Part shown: positions 28,248 to 37,864 of the stretch, in pieces
Layout of the letters: every line of letters begins with the position of its first letter
Numbering within the stretch: position 1 is the stretch's first letter
NCBI GenBank assembly: GCA_963575745.1
Contig: CAUYUJ010003689.1
Coordinates: 1-64,000 of the forward strand
DNA length: 64,000 nt
Direction: 5' to 3'
Source of the DNA: Prorocentrum cordatum
Taxonomy: Eukaryota > Sar > Dinophyceae > Prorocentrales > Prorocentraceae
Notes under the pieces: model-generated
The model's input: only the letters and a program-made list of their open reading frames with translations
Told to the model about the DNA's origin: nothing
Database searches by the model: none
Position numbers and translations under genes: made by a program

Positions 28248-28640
28248 AACATGGATCACGGGGGCGTGGATTGGCGACGGGTCCCGTTTCCATGGGAAAT
28301 CGCGTTTCTCCGCCGCCGAGCAAGGCGGCACCGGCCGCATTTTGGGGAGTGCACTTCCCCCGACCCATGGATCTGGCGACCGCGCGCCAGATCCATGCTT
28401 GCACGCCCCCGAATCGGTTCAACGATGCTCTTAGAGGCCCCCATCCATGGGGGGCCTGCACAGAGCGACCGCCTTCCGGCCCCGCAGGCGGCGCCGCAGC
28501 GCGCGGCCGCCACCCGCCGCCCGAGCTCCGCGGTCTCGAACGAGCTGCCGTCGACGATCGGCTGGCGCCGTCGCCGCTGCGCCAGCCCCCCGTCTTGGTT
28601 GACCGTCGAGGCCTCGCCGCTCGTCTGCTCGGGGAGGGAG
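28248..28640. other. GC-rich block, open on both strands
   Basis: Plus frames (27,666-28,682 and 28,271-28,906) and the minus frame 28,066-28,968 are all open. Nothing is recognisable. Confidence 0.25.
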
Positions 28641-28895
28641 GACGTAGGAGCACCAGAAGGAGGAGGGAAGAGCAGGGGGTAGGGATGAGAGAGGAGGCAG
28701 GAGGGGGAGGAGGAGGAGGAGGAGGAGAAGGAGGAGGAGGAGGAGGAGGAGGAGGAGGAGGAGGAGGAGCAGGGCGGAGGGAGGAGAAAGGAGGGAGGAG
28801 GAGGAGGAGGAGAGGAAGAGGAAGAGAGGAAGGGGGAGGAGGAGGAGGAGGAGGAGGAGTAGGAGGGGGAGGAGGAGGAGGAGGACGAGGAAGTG
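28641..28895. repeat. (GGA)n array flanking B3
   Basis: GGA array ending GGAGGACGAGGAAGTGGACC at the B3 boundary. Confidence 0.9.
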
Positions 28896-29640
28896 GACCA
28901 GCGTAGACCAAAGACTCAGCATTTTGGGATACACCCTCCCTCCAAGCTCCCTCGTCTAGTCCCCACACACGGAATTATTTCCACTGATTGAAGTGCCCCG
29001 TGGGGAGACGACCGTGCACAAATCCTGAAGCGCGCCAACACATTAAGTTCATGACTTCAACGCCACGATTCAACCTGACTGTTGCGCATTGACGATCCTA
29101 AATCGTGCCAGAACACCATTCCCGGGACTCCAACGCCGCTAGTCACGAAACTGTTGCGCCCTGACAAACCTGAGCCTTTAGAAGACACCATTCCTGAGAA
29201 CCCGCGAAGATGAATGCGCGCGGCGCCTATGGCGAGATCCACATTTTGAAAAGGAACCGCCTTCATCCGTGAAATGCTGACATGTGTTCAAAAATGACCG
29301 CGGCGCTGGGGCGAGAGCAACATGTTGAAAACGAGCCATCACCGACCCGTAAAGTTGTTAAAAGAATGCGCGCGGCGCTAAGGCGAGAGCCACATTTTGA
29401 AAAAGAGCCTCCTCAACCCGTTACACCTTCGCAATTGTAAGACGAGTGAGCGTGGCGCTAAGGCGGCGAGAACAACATTTTGAACACTACCCGCCCTCAA
29501 TGTGTAATGCCGCTGCCGGTTGTTACGCTTCATGCTCATAAATGGTAAGGAAGTGTCCGGCGAAACGCCCGGCCAGCCCTTCCGATTGGCCTCGGGGTGC
29601 GACGGGGTTGAGTGATTCATCAAGAAACACGAATGGAGGA
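28896..29640 (-). mobile_element. Family B copy 3
   Basis: Starts GGACCAGCGTAGACC and ends TCGGGGTGCGACGGGG then CACGAATGGAGG, in the same orientation as B2. Units with AAATCGTGCCAGAACACCAT and GCGCGGCG/GCGAGAGCCACATTTTG are present. The left flank is GGA array and the right flank is degenerate GGA/GAGA. Confidence 0.75.
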
Positions 29641-29689
29641 GAAAGAAATGAGAATGGGCAAGAGGGAGATGAGGAGGAGGGTCAAGGCC

Positions 29690-30540
29690 TCTTCGGGTCC
29701 TCTGTGGGGTCCTCTTGGGCGCCTTGTGGTGGTCTCGGGCGCCGTCTTCGGGGGGAGAGCCTGAAGTCAAGTTGAGTTCCCGCTCTTTGGCCGCTTTTTG
29801 GTCCCTCGGGGGCCGTCTTGGAGAGTCAGTGGGAGTGTATTGCGAAGGCCTTGCGGCCGGTGCCGCCAACCCTGAAGAGGCGACGACGACGACGACGAAG
29901 ACGACGACAACGGCGGCAGCGGCGGCAACGACGACGACGTTGACGCTGGCCAGGATCCTCAGGGATGGTTCTTGAGGTCTCTTCGGAAGCCTCTCGGGAG
30001 CCTCTTGGGGGCCTCTTCGGGCTTCCTGGGGACCTCTTGTGGGCCTCTTGGGGCCTCTGGGGAACCTCGTGGGGCCTCCTGGGAGCCTCTTGGGGCCGAA
30101 GGCTCGACATGTCCGTTCGGGTCCCCCGTTTGGGCACGCTCCTGGAGCCGTCTTGGGTTGGAGGCGGTTTGGGCTGTCTTGGGGTCCTCTTGGGCTGTTT
30201 TCGGGCCCTGTTTGAAGCCTCTGGGGCCGTCTTGGGAAGATCTTGAGGGCCTGCGGCGCCGTTTTGGAGCGGCGGGAAGTGGAAAGGGCGAGAACGCTCT
30301 TTCAAAATCCAATGACAAATCAATGAATTTGGCCTCTTGGGGCCCTCTCGGGAGTGCTCTTGGAAGCGTCTTGGGGCGTCCTGGAGGCTTCCTGGGCAGT
30401 CTAGAGGGCGTGAAGGCGTTTTGGACAGATCGTTCGGCGATTGGGGATCCTTTTAGACCGTCTCGGCAGCCTCTTGGGGCAATCTTGGCCTTTTTTGGTA
30501 CTTTCTGAGGCCCCAGGGCCCCCAGAGGGGGAAACATATC
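29690..30540 (+). repeat. Family J copy 2: CCTCTTGGGG minisatellite
   Basis: About 15-bp units of TCTTGGGGCC/TCTTCGGG. It includes GGAAAGGGCGAGAACGC and an A/T-rich interruption (30,300-30,330), the complement of J1's interruption. It also includes a (GAC)n patch at 29,880-29,945. Frames are shadows. Confidence 0.75.
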
Positions 30541-30865
30541 TGGGTGGCGACCCCCCCAAGAACTGCTCTGGGACCCCCTCCCCCGGGCGTGGGGATCAAA
30601 GGGAAGGGGCTTCCCTTCCACTCGACTACGACATTGCTAGTTTCTTTCTCGCTCACAAGTTTGAGGAGGAGGGGTGCAGGGAAAGGGGACGACGGAGACA
30701 ACGACGGACGGAAACGACGACTCGAACAGCCAAGCCCCTCACACACGACAAGAGAGTTTGAAGTCAGTTCGAGTTCCCGCTCTTTGGCCGCTTTGGGGGC
30801 CCTCGTGGGCCGTCTTGGAGGGGCACTGGGAGTCTATTTGGCCGTCTTGGACGCTCCGAGGACGC
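29757..30865. repeat. ~1 kb spaced direct repeat around J2
   Basis: GAGTTCCCGCTCTTTGGCCG occurs at about 29,776 and again at about 30,771. Each is preceded by TGAAGTCA and followed by GGGCCGTCTTGGA and TGGGAGT. The pair flanks most of J2 like long direct repeats. LTR-like primer sites were not seen. Confidence 0.6.
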
Positions 30866-30900
30866 AGAATCTGTAAATGCTTCATTCACAATGCGGGCAA

Positions 30901-31083
30901 TATTTGTATCCATATCCAGGGCATCTTGTTTTTTCGTGGAAGGGGCGCCGCAAGGCCGAGGCGCATTGGATATGGATAAAATTCGAGCCTCTAGTATGGG
31001 CCTGATTCTTATCCATATCCAGTGCTCCTCGGCTTTCTGGGGAAGGGAGCCCGAGACCACAAGCTGCAGTTGATATGGACACA
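30901..31083. mobile_element. Family N copy 1: double hairpin element
   Basis: Two consecutive inverted pairs. TATCCATATCCAGGGC (30,908) pairs with GGATATGGATA (30,968), and TTATCCATATCCAGTG (31,009) pairs with GATATGGACA (31,072). The loops hold GGAAGGGGCGCCGCAA and TTTCTGGGGAAGGGAGCCCG. The second copy is at 39.70 kb. Confidence 0.8.
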
Positions 31084-31143
31084 AGTTTTACCCGCACACA
31101 ACGGATTGAAAAGGTTTAGTGGTTTGGGCCTCTCGGGTTCAGA

Positions 31144-31251
31144 TTAAATTCGGGCCTGTCCCCCTACAGGGGGATTGATTGTCGACGACAAATAAAAAAA
31201 GACCCCCACCCCAAAAAAATGCCAAACAATACTCAAAAAATAGTCCCCAGA
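31144..31251. mobile_element. Family A copy 6, right end missing
   Basis: Left end TTAAATTCGGGCCTGTCCCC then CTACAGGGGG. The inside ends at ATAGTCCCCAG. The 8 bp GGTTCAGA precedes it (31,136-31,143) and follows it (31,252-31,259), as a target duplication would, although the right inverted end is absent. Confidence 0.6.
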
Positions 31252-31334
31252 GGTTCAGACGGCCACCAGGGCCTCCCTCCATCGCGGCCGAAGAGGCCCC
31301 CAAAGAAGGCTCCAGAGGACGGGCCTTCGGACCT

Positions 31335-31537
31335 GATGGGCCTGTTTTCCCACCACCACCATAAGTTGGATCGGGAGGGGGTTCTCCTCCTCCTCCTCCT
31401 CCTCCTCGTCCTCCCCCTCCTCGTCCTCCACATCCTCCTCCTCCTCGTCCTCCTCCTCCTCCTCTTCCTCCTCCTCCTCGTCCTCCACCCCCCTCCCCCC
31501 TCAAACTTCGTATGATGGTGGTGGACGACAGGCCCAG
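31335..31537. mobile_element. Family K copy 3: inverted ends around (TCC)n
   Basis: Left arm GATGGGCCTGTTTTCCCACC then ACCACCATAAGTTGGA. Right arm CGTATGATGGTGGTGGACGA then CAGGCCCA. The loop is a TCC/CGTCC array. The right arm is more diverged than in K1 or K2. Confidence 0.75.
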
Positions 31538-31637
31538 CAAGACCTGTTGAGGCCATGCTGGAGGTGCGGAGTACCCGCCACGCCTCCCGAGGCCTCTGAG
31601 GAAGTCACGGTGGGGATCTCGCACAGCGCCGTCGTCC

Positions 31638-31725
31638 TCCTCCCCCTCCTCCTCCTCCTCCTCCTCTTCCTCCTCCTCCTCCTCTTCTTCCTCACCTCCC
31701 TGTAAATGAATCCGCCTTCTCCTCC
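31638..31725. repeat. (TCC)n array ending in an AG
   Basis: TCC/TTCC tract, then CTCCTCCTCGCAG at about 31,718-31,730, a good 3' splice-site look. Confidence 0.8.
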
Positions 31726-31729
31726 TCGC

Positions 31730-32172
31730 AGGGGCCCAGGAATGGCGGACATCCGAGGGCTGAGCCCCTTCAGGAGCACGTGCTATTGAACATCCTGAGG
31801 TTCTCTCAGGGGCCCGAGGCCCAGTGCACGGTGGCGGGTATAGGGCTTGGAAGTTTCCAGGGGCACCCAGAGACCTCCCAAATGGGGCCGGATCGGGTGG
31901 GGGCGGAGGACCTCGCCGCACGGGCAGTGCATCGTTGTTATCGGGAGCCCGATCGTGTTTATCCCGACGTCGCCTGCGCATCGCTGACTGAACGGAGGGG
32001 CAGGGCAGAGAAAGAGGATCGAGGAATGTTTAGTGAGGGTGGCAAGGAAGGTGAGGAGGGCGAAGGGCTGCAAGTGCAGGAAGGGCACCGCACACGGCTA
32101 TGTCAAGTGTACGAGGGGTGCCGGGGGGGAACCGCCATACAGATGAGTTCCTGGATTGTGAACATATTGTAG
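31730..32172 (+). CDS. Coding-like frame, unknown, ~146 codons
   Basis: After TCCTCGCAG the plus frame stays open to TAG at 32,172. It has a varied, protein-like composition: QEHVLLNILRFSQGPEAQ, DRVGAEDLAARAVHRCYREP, then an acidic/Gly patch and a C-terminus with TAIQMSSWIVNIL. An internal Met codon lies at about 31,879. No family is recognised. Repeat R3 lies inside it, so part may be exonised transposon or the frame may be chance. Confidence 0.3.
31890..32000. repeat. Family R copy 3
   Basis: GCCGCACGGGCAGTGCATCG, GGGAGCCCGATCGTGTTTAT and GACGTCGCCTGCGCATCG follow the R1/R2 order. It is inside the preceding open frame. Confidence 0.5.
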
Positions 32173-32601
32173 GGCGTCGTGAAGCTACAGGAATGGCACT
32201 GCAGGACGTACCAAAGGGCATAAAACATACAACGAGTGATCTACCCCCTACGCGTATCTCAATGAGGGCACCCTGTGATTGGGTAGTCGGCGCAAAGGTC
32301 GACCCATACTGCTTACGGGCGGGCAGTGTTTCTCCCTCGTGCCGTGGAGCGTGCACTATTGAATAATCCGCATGTGGAATAATCTGATGGCGCAGATGAG
32401 AATCGTCGCAGATTATAGGTCTGCGCGCGATTCGGTGCAACGCAGCCCAATCCGATCTGAGCTGTTTTTTTCTGCTGGTGCGTCTTGATTCTCCGATGAG
32501 CCCTGATCCAGTCCGTCTTAGCATCGTGGGTCTTCCCACGGCCGGCGTGACATAGATAAGTCGCGCGGACAACACGGCTGGATTGGTGTGCAGGTGTCCA
32601 G
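32173..32601. other. Moderate-GC block, no gene called
   Basis: The minus frame 32,030-32,575 (181 codons) is open but compositionally unremarkable and opposite the preceding frame. Confidence 0.25.
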
Positions 32602-33087
32602 ATGCAGTCTTTCGCTTGTGGCACTCTTCGTATCTACCATGCAGCCATTTACATTATGATTGGACCAGCTCTGTTTGTCACCCTTCTTCCTTGGGCGTAT
32701 TTATCACACGCGATCGATCGACTAATTGCGTTCGCTTGTTGTGTTCTGATTGTTGTGCCCATCAGTAACGCTTTCATCCATGTGTTGATGTCTTGTCTCA
32801 TCCGTTGCTTCAGACTGCATGCCCGCGGCTTGGCAGCACAGCCGTGCATCGGAACTCCAGCTGTTCTGCTCCAACAGGCCGTCGCTACATCCGCCAGACC
32901 CTGGTCACGTTTCGGCTTTTTGGCTGGTTCCCCGAAGTTGCTGATTGAGAGAGGTCAGAAGAGGAGGGGACGAGCCCGAACAGGACCCAGAAAAAGGATG
33001 AAGAAAAGGCCACCGGACAGACAGGATACTGTTGTCGGCGATGATGACTATGATGATGATGGTGTTGATGGTGTTGATTACGTGTGA
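32602..33087 (+). CDS. Putative small membrane protein, 161 codons
   Basis: Plus frame with two or three hydrophobic stretches: about residues 14-33 (AAIYIMIGPALFVTLLPWAY), about 40-53 (IAFACCVLIVVPIS) and on through AFIHVLMSCLIRC. A basic segment (KRRGRARTGPRKRMKKRP, about 119-136) and an acidic tail from the adjoining GAT array follow. This could be a membrane-anchored protein, but GC bias is weak and the C-terminus is repeat-derived. The start at 32,602 is not ATG; the first in-frame ATG is about 18 codons later. No family is recognised. Confidence 0.25.
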   Translation: MQSFACGTLRIYHAAIYIMIGPALFVTLLPWAYLSHAIDRLIAFACCVLIVVPISNAFIHVLMSCLIRCFRLHARGLAAQPCIGTPAVLLQQAVATSARPWSRFGFLAGSPKLLIERGQKRRGRARTGPRKRMKKRPPDRQDTVVGDDDYDDDGVDGVDYV

Positions 33088-33186
33088 TTATGAGGTTGAT
33101 GTTGAGGTTGACGTGGATGATGGAAGTGTTGATGACGGTAATAGTGATAATGATGATGACAGCGACGAGGATTATGATATTGTGGT

Positions 33187-33230
<44 letters not shown>

Positions 33231-33530
33231 TTGGTGATGATGATGATAATGATGATGTTGGTGGTGATGATGTTGATGATAATGCCCATGCTGTGGATGA
33301 TGATCGAGTTGTTGATAATGCGGGTGTTCATGCTGATTAGGCGGATGACGATGTTGGTGGTGATGCTGGTAGTGGTGATGATAACGGTAATGGTTGGTGA
33401 TGATGGTGTTGGTGTTGGTGATGGTGATGATGATGATGACGACGGTGACGATGACGATGATGGTGATGATAACGGTGCGGGGTGGTGTGGATGCACTGCT
33501 GCTGATGGTGGTGCTCCTGCTGCTGATTGC
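33033..33530. repeat. (GAT)n-rich array
   Basis: GAT/GTT/GGT trinucleotide variants, with a perfect GAT run at 33,186-33,230. Asp/Met (plus) and Ile/His (minus) frames are shadows. Confidence 0.9.
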
Positions 33531-33563
33531 TGATGGTGGTGGTGCCGAGGAAGCACGTACAGC

Positions 33564-34487
33564 GTGCGGAAGCACGGCGGGGAACAAAGAGTAGCGCGAC
33601 GGTTTCTCCGCAGTTGTTTGGGCTCAGGTGGCCCACAGCGGCTCCGCGCGGCGCCCCCTCTCCGTCCTTGGCCCGCCACGGCGGCCCTGCAGCAGAGAGG
33701 CCTGCTTCCAGCTCGGGGCTTCCGCGGCGGCGCGTGGCGCGCGATGGCCCGCAGCCCGACGGGCAGGCTGGGCTGCGGCGGAGGGGGCGCTGCCGCGGGA
33801 GACTCAAATTCCCACAGGTCCGCCCCTCAGTGCGTTGGCCCCCTCGCGGGGCAAGCGGCGAGCGTGGAGGCGCGCCAGCGCCTCACAGCGCGGCGGGCCC
33901 CGCGGGGGGCTGAGCCCGCAGGCGCGGGCGGCGGATGGTCGGGAAGGGGCGTGCCTCCGCCAGCCCACGGCGGCCCAAGGCGCCCCCGCGCCGGCGAAGG
34001 GCTGAGCCAGCGGCGGCCGTGCTGGACGGGGTTGCAGCCGCGGCGGCGGCCAGCCAGCGCGGCCAAGGCTGGAGGTGCGTCAGCAGCGGCCGTTGGCGAG
34101 ACGGCACAAGGACGTGGGCCCCGCGGCGTGCGGGGGAGCGCACAAGGGCCAGGCACGGACTCCGCTGACGACGCTTCGGGCCGAGGGCGGATCGATCGTC
34201 CCTGCAGCGAGGTCTCGCAAGCGCCCTGGGGAATCGCAAGAGGGCGAGCGAGGGGGAAGAACCGCGTGAGCGCCCCGCCCTGCGTGGGGCGAGCCACGGC
34301 GTGGTATATGCCGCTCACAGTCGTGAAGAGCGGCGACGCGATCGGGGTCCACGGCGCGGCGAGCGGGAACGTGCGCCACTTGCCCGTGGAGGCGGACGGC
34401 AAGGCTTCCAGCGTCGACGGGATGGACGGCGCTTTCCTCGACGCCGTCTTCCTCGACGTCGTCGAGGGCGCAGGCTTCAACTACTGA
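33564..34487 (+). pseudogene. Coding-like frame, N-terminal part; faint Ty1/copia protease-region resemblance
   Basis: A 307-codon plus frame ends in TGA at 34,485. The first 230 residues are Arg/Gly/Ala/Pro-rich. The last 70 (from VGRATAWYMPLTVVKSGDAI) have about 88% G/C third positions and include GNVRHLPVEADGK and FLDVVEGAGFN. That pattern (GD-x-I-x-V-x-G ... D-V ... G-x-x-F-N) resembles the region around the aspartic protease of copia-type polyproteins in dinoflagellates. The resemblance is by eye and weak. No Asp-Ser/Thr-Gly catalytic triad was confirmed. The same frame continues past the TGA. Confidence 0.35.
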
Positions 34488-35432
34488 CTCGCTTCCTTCA
34501 CAGGAGGCAAACAAGGGGGCCCTTCCACTTCTGCAGCGGGGCCTCCGAGAGGATGCGAGGTGGAGGTCCCCGACGCGGGCCGCGAGCAGGCGCGCATCGA
34601 CGCGCATCGCCCGAGGCCCGACGCGCTGTCTAAGCAAGGTGCCGCGACGCCACCGCCCACTGAGAGGGGCGATGCCCCGAAGGCCGACCCCGCTGGCGTG
34701 GCGCCCCTCTTCAACGACGACGGCGCCGAGCGGGCTCCGCTGCCGCCGCCTGCCTTCCCACCCTCGGGAGTCAGACGGCCTGACCTCGAGAAGAAGCTGG
34801 TGGAGTTCAGGCAGAGCGCTGGGGCGCCCGAGCCAGCGGGCACGAGGCGAGCAGGCAGCAGCGCCGACGGCGCGGAGGTTGGCGAGGTGCTGGCCGAGAG
34901 GGCCGAGCGCCACCGCGCGAAGGTACGGGAAGCCCCGCCAGAGGATGTTCTGCGTCCGAGGCTGGGCGAGCGGCGCATTAATGCATCATCGCCAGCCATG
35001 GGCGAGGGCGAGGCGACCGACGAGAAGTCGAGTTTCCGCCAGGCCCTTCCTCGGGCGGGCGAGGATCTAGCGCCATTCGCTCGCCGATGCCCGGGGCGGC
35101 TTTTGCTGCTGGTGATCGAGGACGTCGAGTGCTTATCTGGGCACCCGAGGGGCGGCCGCCGCGTCGGTGCACGGCCCGTCGGAAGCGCGGTTCCCGTCGA
35201 CCTCGCGTCCGCGGTCCACGCGCAGTGCCCCCCATCGACGCCGGGCGAGACAGGCCACGACATGAGGACGCCCGCCGAGGTCCTAGTTGGACGCCACCCA
35301 GAGCGGCGATTTGCCGAAGGTGACCGACCTGCGCGCGCAAAGGTTCAAGAGCTGCGAGGTCACAGGATCCAGGGAGGCAGCGCCCGCCTCGCCGCGCAGC
35401 GCGGGCTGACCTCATCGGCGCCCGATCGGTGA
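34488..35432 (+). pseudogene. Coding-like frame, C-terminal part, same phase after TGA
   Basis: The phase of the preceding frame resumes directly after TGA and stays open to TGA at 35,432. CTTCCTTCACAG (34,492-34,503) could instead be a splice acceptor. An ATG-independent start near 34,560 reads EVPDAGREQARIDAHRPRPD. Later parts include RPDLEKKLVEFRQ, EVLAERAERHRAKV and MRTPAEVLVGRHPERR. Codons favour G first and C/G third, so I believe this was coding. T-P-x-E-V-L-x-G-R recalls integrase-core ends of retroelements, but the integrase catalytic residues were not found. Confidence 0.4.
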
Positions 35433-35559
35433 CGCAGCCCCATCGGAGCAGGCGTTGGCTGGGCAGCTGGAGCTGCAGCGGGCGAGGCTCAGCGAGGCGC
35501 GGGCCGCGGGCGGGGCCGTCGGGAAGGGGGCGGCCGAGAGGGGGTGATGATCAGGGGTC

Positions 35560-35754
35560 GGCGGCGAGCGAGGGGGGGAATGAGAAGGAGGAGGTCCTCT
35601 CAGAAGGCGGCGGGGTTTCTAAGAAGGCCTCGGGCCTTCTGGGAGATGTTCTGCACCTCCGCGGAAGGCTTCGACAATTTATCAGAAGGCCGGGGGACTC
35701 CCGAGCCTTCCGAGAAGGCCCGCCCCTTCTCACCTCTCCTTTTCGCTTGCCGCC
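35560..35754. mobile_element. Family C copy 4
   Basis: Left GGCGAGCGAGGGGGGGAATG then AGAAGG. Inside CTCAGAAGGCGGCGGG and GCCTTCTGGGAG. Right GGCCCGCCCCTTCTCACC to CGCTTGCCGCC. The flanking AGGGGT on both sides may be a target duplication. A partial D-like left end (GAGAGGGGGTGATGATCAGG) sits just before it. Confidence 0.75.
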
Positions 35755-35829
35755 CAAGGGGTGGGGGCCTGGGGGGGCACATCTCGGTCGGGGTCATGCT
35801 CTCTCGACATACGTTCCACGGCGCCCCTT

Positions 35830-36206
35830 GTTGCCCTGATGCGTCCCTTGGCACGCACCCTGGTGAAACAAGGGCCCCAGGGAAAGGGTCGGGGGAATTC
35901 TGGGGCCTTCTGGGGCCGCACAATACAGCAAGCCATATCGTTGGTGATTGGCCATATCTTCCCCCACCACTGCCAGAGGTAGGGCGGGGGATGGGGGACG
36001 GGAAGGTCCTCCGCGTCCTCCTCCTCCTCCTCCTCCTCCTCCTCCTCCTCCTCCTCCTCCTCCTCTCCTCCTCCTCCTCCTCCTCCTCCTCCTCCTCCTC
36101 CTCCTCCTCCTCCTCCTCCTCCTCCTCCTCCTCCTCCTCCTCCTCCTCCTCCTCCTCCTCCCTTCCATACCTATTGGTGGTGGCGTCGGTGGAAGATCGG
36201 CCCAGC
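35830..36206. mobile_element. Family K copy 4 with extended left flank
   Basis: Inverted arms: GATTGGCCATATCTTCCCCC (35,946) and ATTGGTGGTGGCGTCGGTGG then AAGATCGGCCCA (to 36,206). The loop is a near-perfect TCC array of about 160 bp. The 110 bp to the left (GGCCGCACAATACAGCAAGC and neighbours) also matches the K5 locus, so here the mobile or duplicated unit is larger than the hairpin. Confidence 0.7.
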
Positions 36207-36623
36207 AGCCAGGGGCCCCGCTCCTGCCCGGGGGCCCGACGCCGCGAGCAGAACAGCGACCTTCGCACAAGCACGACCAGACGGTCGTTCGGACGTCCAC
36301 GCGAACCAGCAAAGAAGGTAAGTCACGCCGCCCAGCTTTCTTGCCCGCCCCACTTCAGGGGCTTCTGCAGTCGCTGCCCCCTGTTCGCTTCCAACCCTGG
36401 ACCCTACGTTTCTCGGGCCGGACGAAGGGGGGGGGGATAGGGGAGGGGGGGCTACGAAGCCTGCTGCGTGCAGTTGGTTCGGCCCCGTCGCCGGGCCCAT
36501 TCCTCGATACGGGGGCGCCTCCGGCGCCGGGAGGCGCCGGGGACATCAGCTACGTGAGCCGATTCTCCCCCCCCCCCCCTTTGCAATCCCCCCCTTTCGC
36601 CCGGCCAGACTTTCTGGGTCGTT
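36207..36623 (+). other. Possible exon ending in AAG|GTAAGT, then unclassified
   Basis: A plus frame out of the K4 array (RREQNSDLRTSTTRRSFGRP and then REPAKK) ends at a perfect donor consensus, AAG|GTAAGT, with the cut at 36,317/36,318. The rest is GC-rich without a gene. Confidence 0.3.
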
Positions 36624-36816
36624 CCCAGACCCCCATCGAGCAATGAAAAAATCACGACGGGAGGTTTTTCACAATTTGTTCGGCCTCTGGAGGCCCTTCC
36701 CGGGCGTCAGGACCGTCAACAAAACGACTCATGATGAAAAGCCAGTCCAGGGGAACGGAAGAGGTTGAAACCTCTGGGGGTCGACGTCATGAAAAAAATG
36801 AGGTCGGGGATCTGGG
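36624..36816. mobile_element. Family E copy 3 (193 bp TIR element)
   Basis: Ends CCCAGACCCCC and GGGGATCTGGG. Core ATCACGACGGGAGG and GGGGTCGACGTCATGAA as in E1. Confidence 0.8.
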
Positions 36817-37280
36817 ATTCTCGAGGTTTGATGCTCCCTGGGCCCCGACGCTGGGCGGACGCGTCCGTGATTTGAAATAATGCAGTGGCCAGATCTCGGC
36901 GCGCGCTGACGGCATTGCCAGCGCCGCCAGTTTGGTGCAGCACGGCGGCGGAAAGCGAGGCGGGGGCCAGCTTCGAGACGATCGGAATGGCAATACCGCA
37001 CTGGGCCAGACCTCGGAGGAGTGTAGAGAGCAAACCTTAACAGATTGGCACTTCCATGCTTTCCCCCTGAGCGCTGCTATTCTCTTCTCTCCACGAGCAT
37101 GTTCGCCCAGCTTCGTGCCCCAGGACCATCACATATTGATCTGGGGTCGAAAACTGCAGCGTTAGGATGTCGAACATCCGGTTTCGACTCTTCACGGCTT
37201 CGCATTCTTTCGCACCGTCGGATCTTAGGGTTTCTGTCGCCAGTGCTGCAGTCTGGGGAACGTTTTTCTCCTGACGCCGC
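36817..37280 (-). other. Unclassified; minus frame partly protein-like
   Basis: The minus frame 37,037-38,188 ends with KECEAVKSRNRMFDILTLQF and then STPDQYVMVLGHE, which looks protein-like, but its N-terminal half is minisatellite. Not called as a gene. Confidence 0.25.
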
Positions 37281-37450
37281 CATGCTGGTTCCATTGTTGC
37301 TGGGCGGGTGGGGAGGGAGCCGGGCCCGCTGACTCGCTGCTGGTTCCGTTGTTCCTGGGGGTGCGTGGAGGAACGGGTGCCCGCTGCCTCGCTGCTCGTT
37401 CCGATGTTCCTGGGCGGCCTGGGAGGGAGCGGGACCCGCTGACTCGCTCG
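37281..37450. repeat. ~56-bp tandem repeat, three units
   Basis: GCTGGTTCCATTGTTGCTGG, GCTGGTTCCGTTGTTCCTGG and GCTCGTTCCGATGTTCCTGG begin successive units, each ending in CCCGCTGACTCGCT or a variant. Confidence 0.8.
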
Positions 37451-37649
37451 ACGCGTCTCCTGGCTGTGTCGACGAGATTGGTTCTGGGGCGGGCGCGTCT
37501 GCACCCTCGTGGACCACGTCGTTCGGGGGCGGAGTGGGCGAGACGGAACGAACGAGATTGGCTCGGGTCCGTCCTCTGCAGAGGGCAACTCGTTGCACGT
37601 CCGCGGGTGAGGCAGTGGGGGAGGATGAACATATTGCGAATGCGGAAGA

Positions 37650-37725
37650 GGGGGGGGCGGAGGAGGAGGAGGAGGAGGAGGAGGTGGAGGAGGAAGAGGA
37701 GGAGGAGGAGGAGGATAATGGGAAC
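37650..37725. repeat. (GGA)n array
   Basis: Short GGA array, plus-strand purine. The sequence before it (37,450-37,650) is unclassified. Confidence 0.85.
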
Positions 37726-37864
37726 ATGTAAGACTGTAAGATGTAGTCGGGGCATGCCCGCGCCCAAGACCGGGCAACTTGCGAAGATTTCTCCTGATCT
37801 GCGCGCAGCGTGCCAGGTCGAACCAGTGTTGCAAGAGCTTCGCCGAAACCATGGCCAAGCCTTT

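Noticed and set aside
33564-35432. Complete LTR retrotransposon
   Set aside because: No LTR pair, primer-binding site, RT or RNase H motif found; only weak local resemblance.
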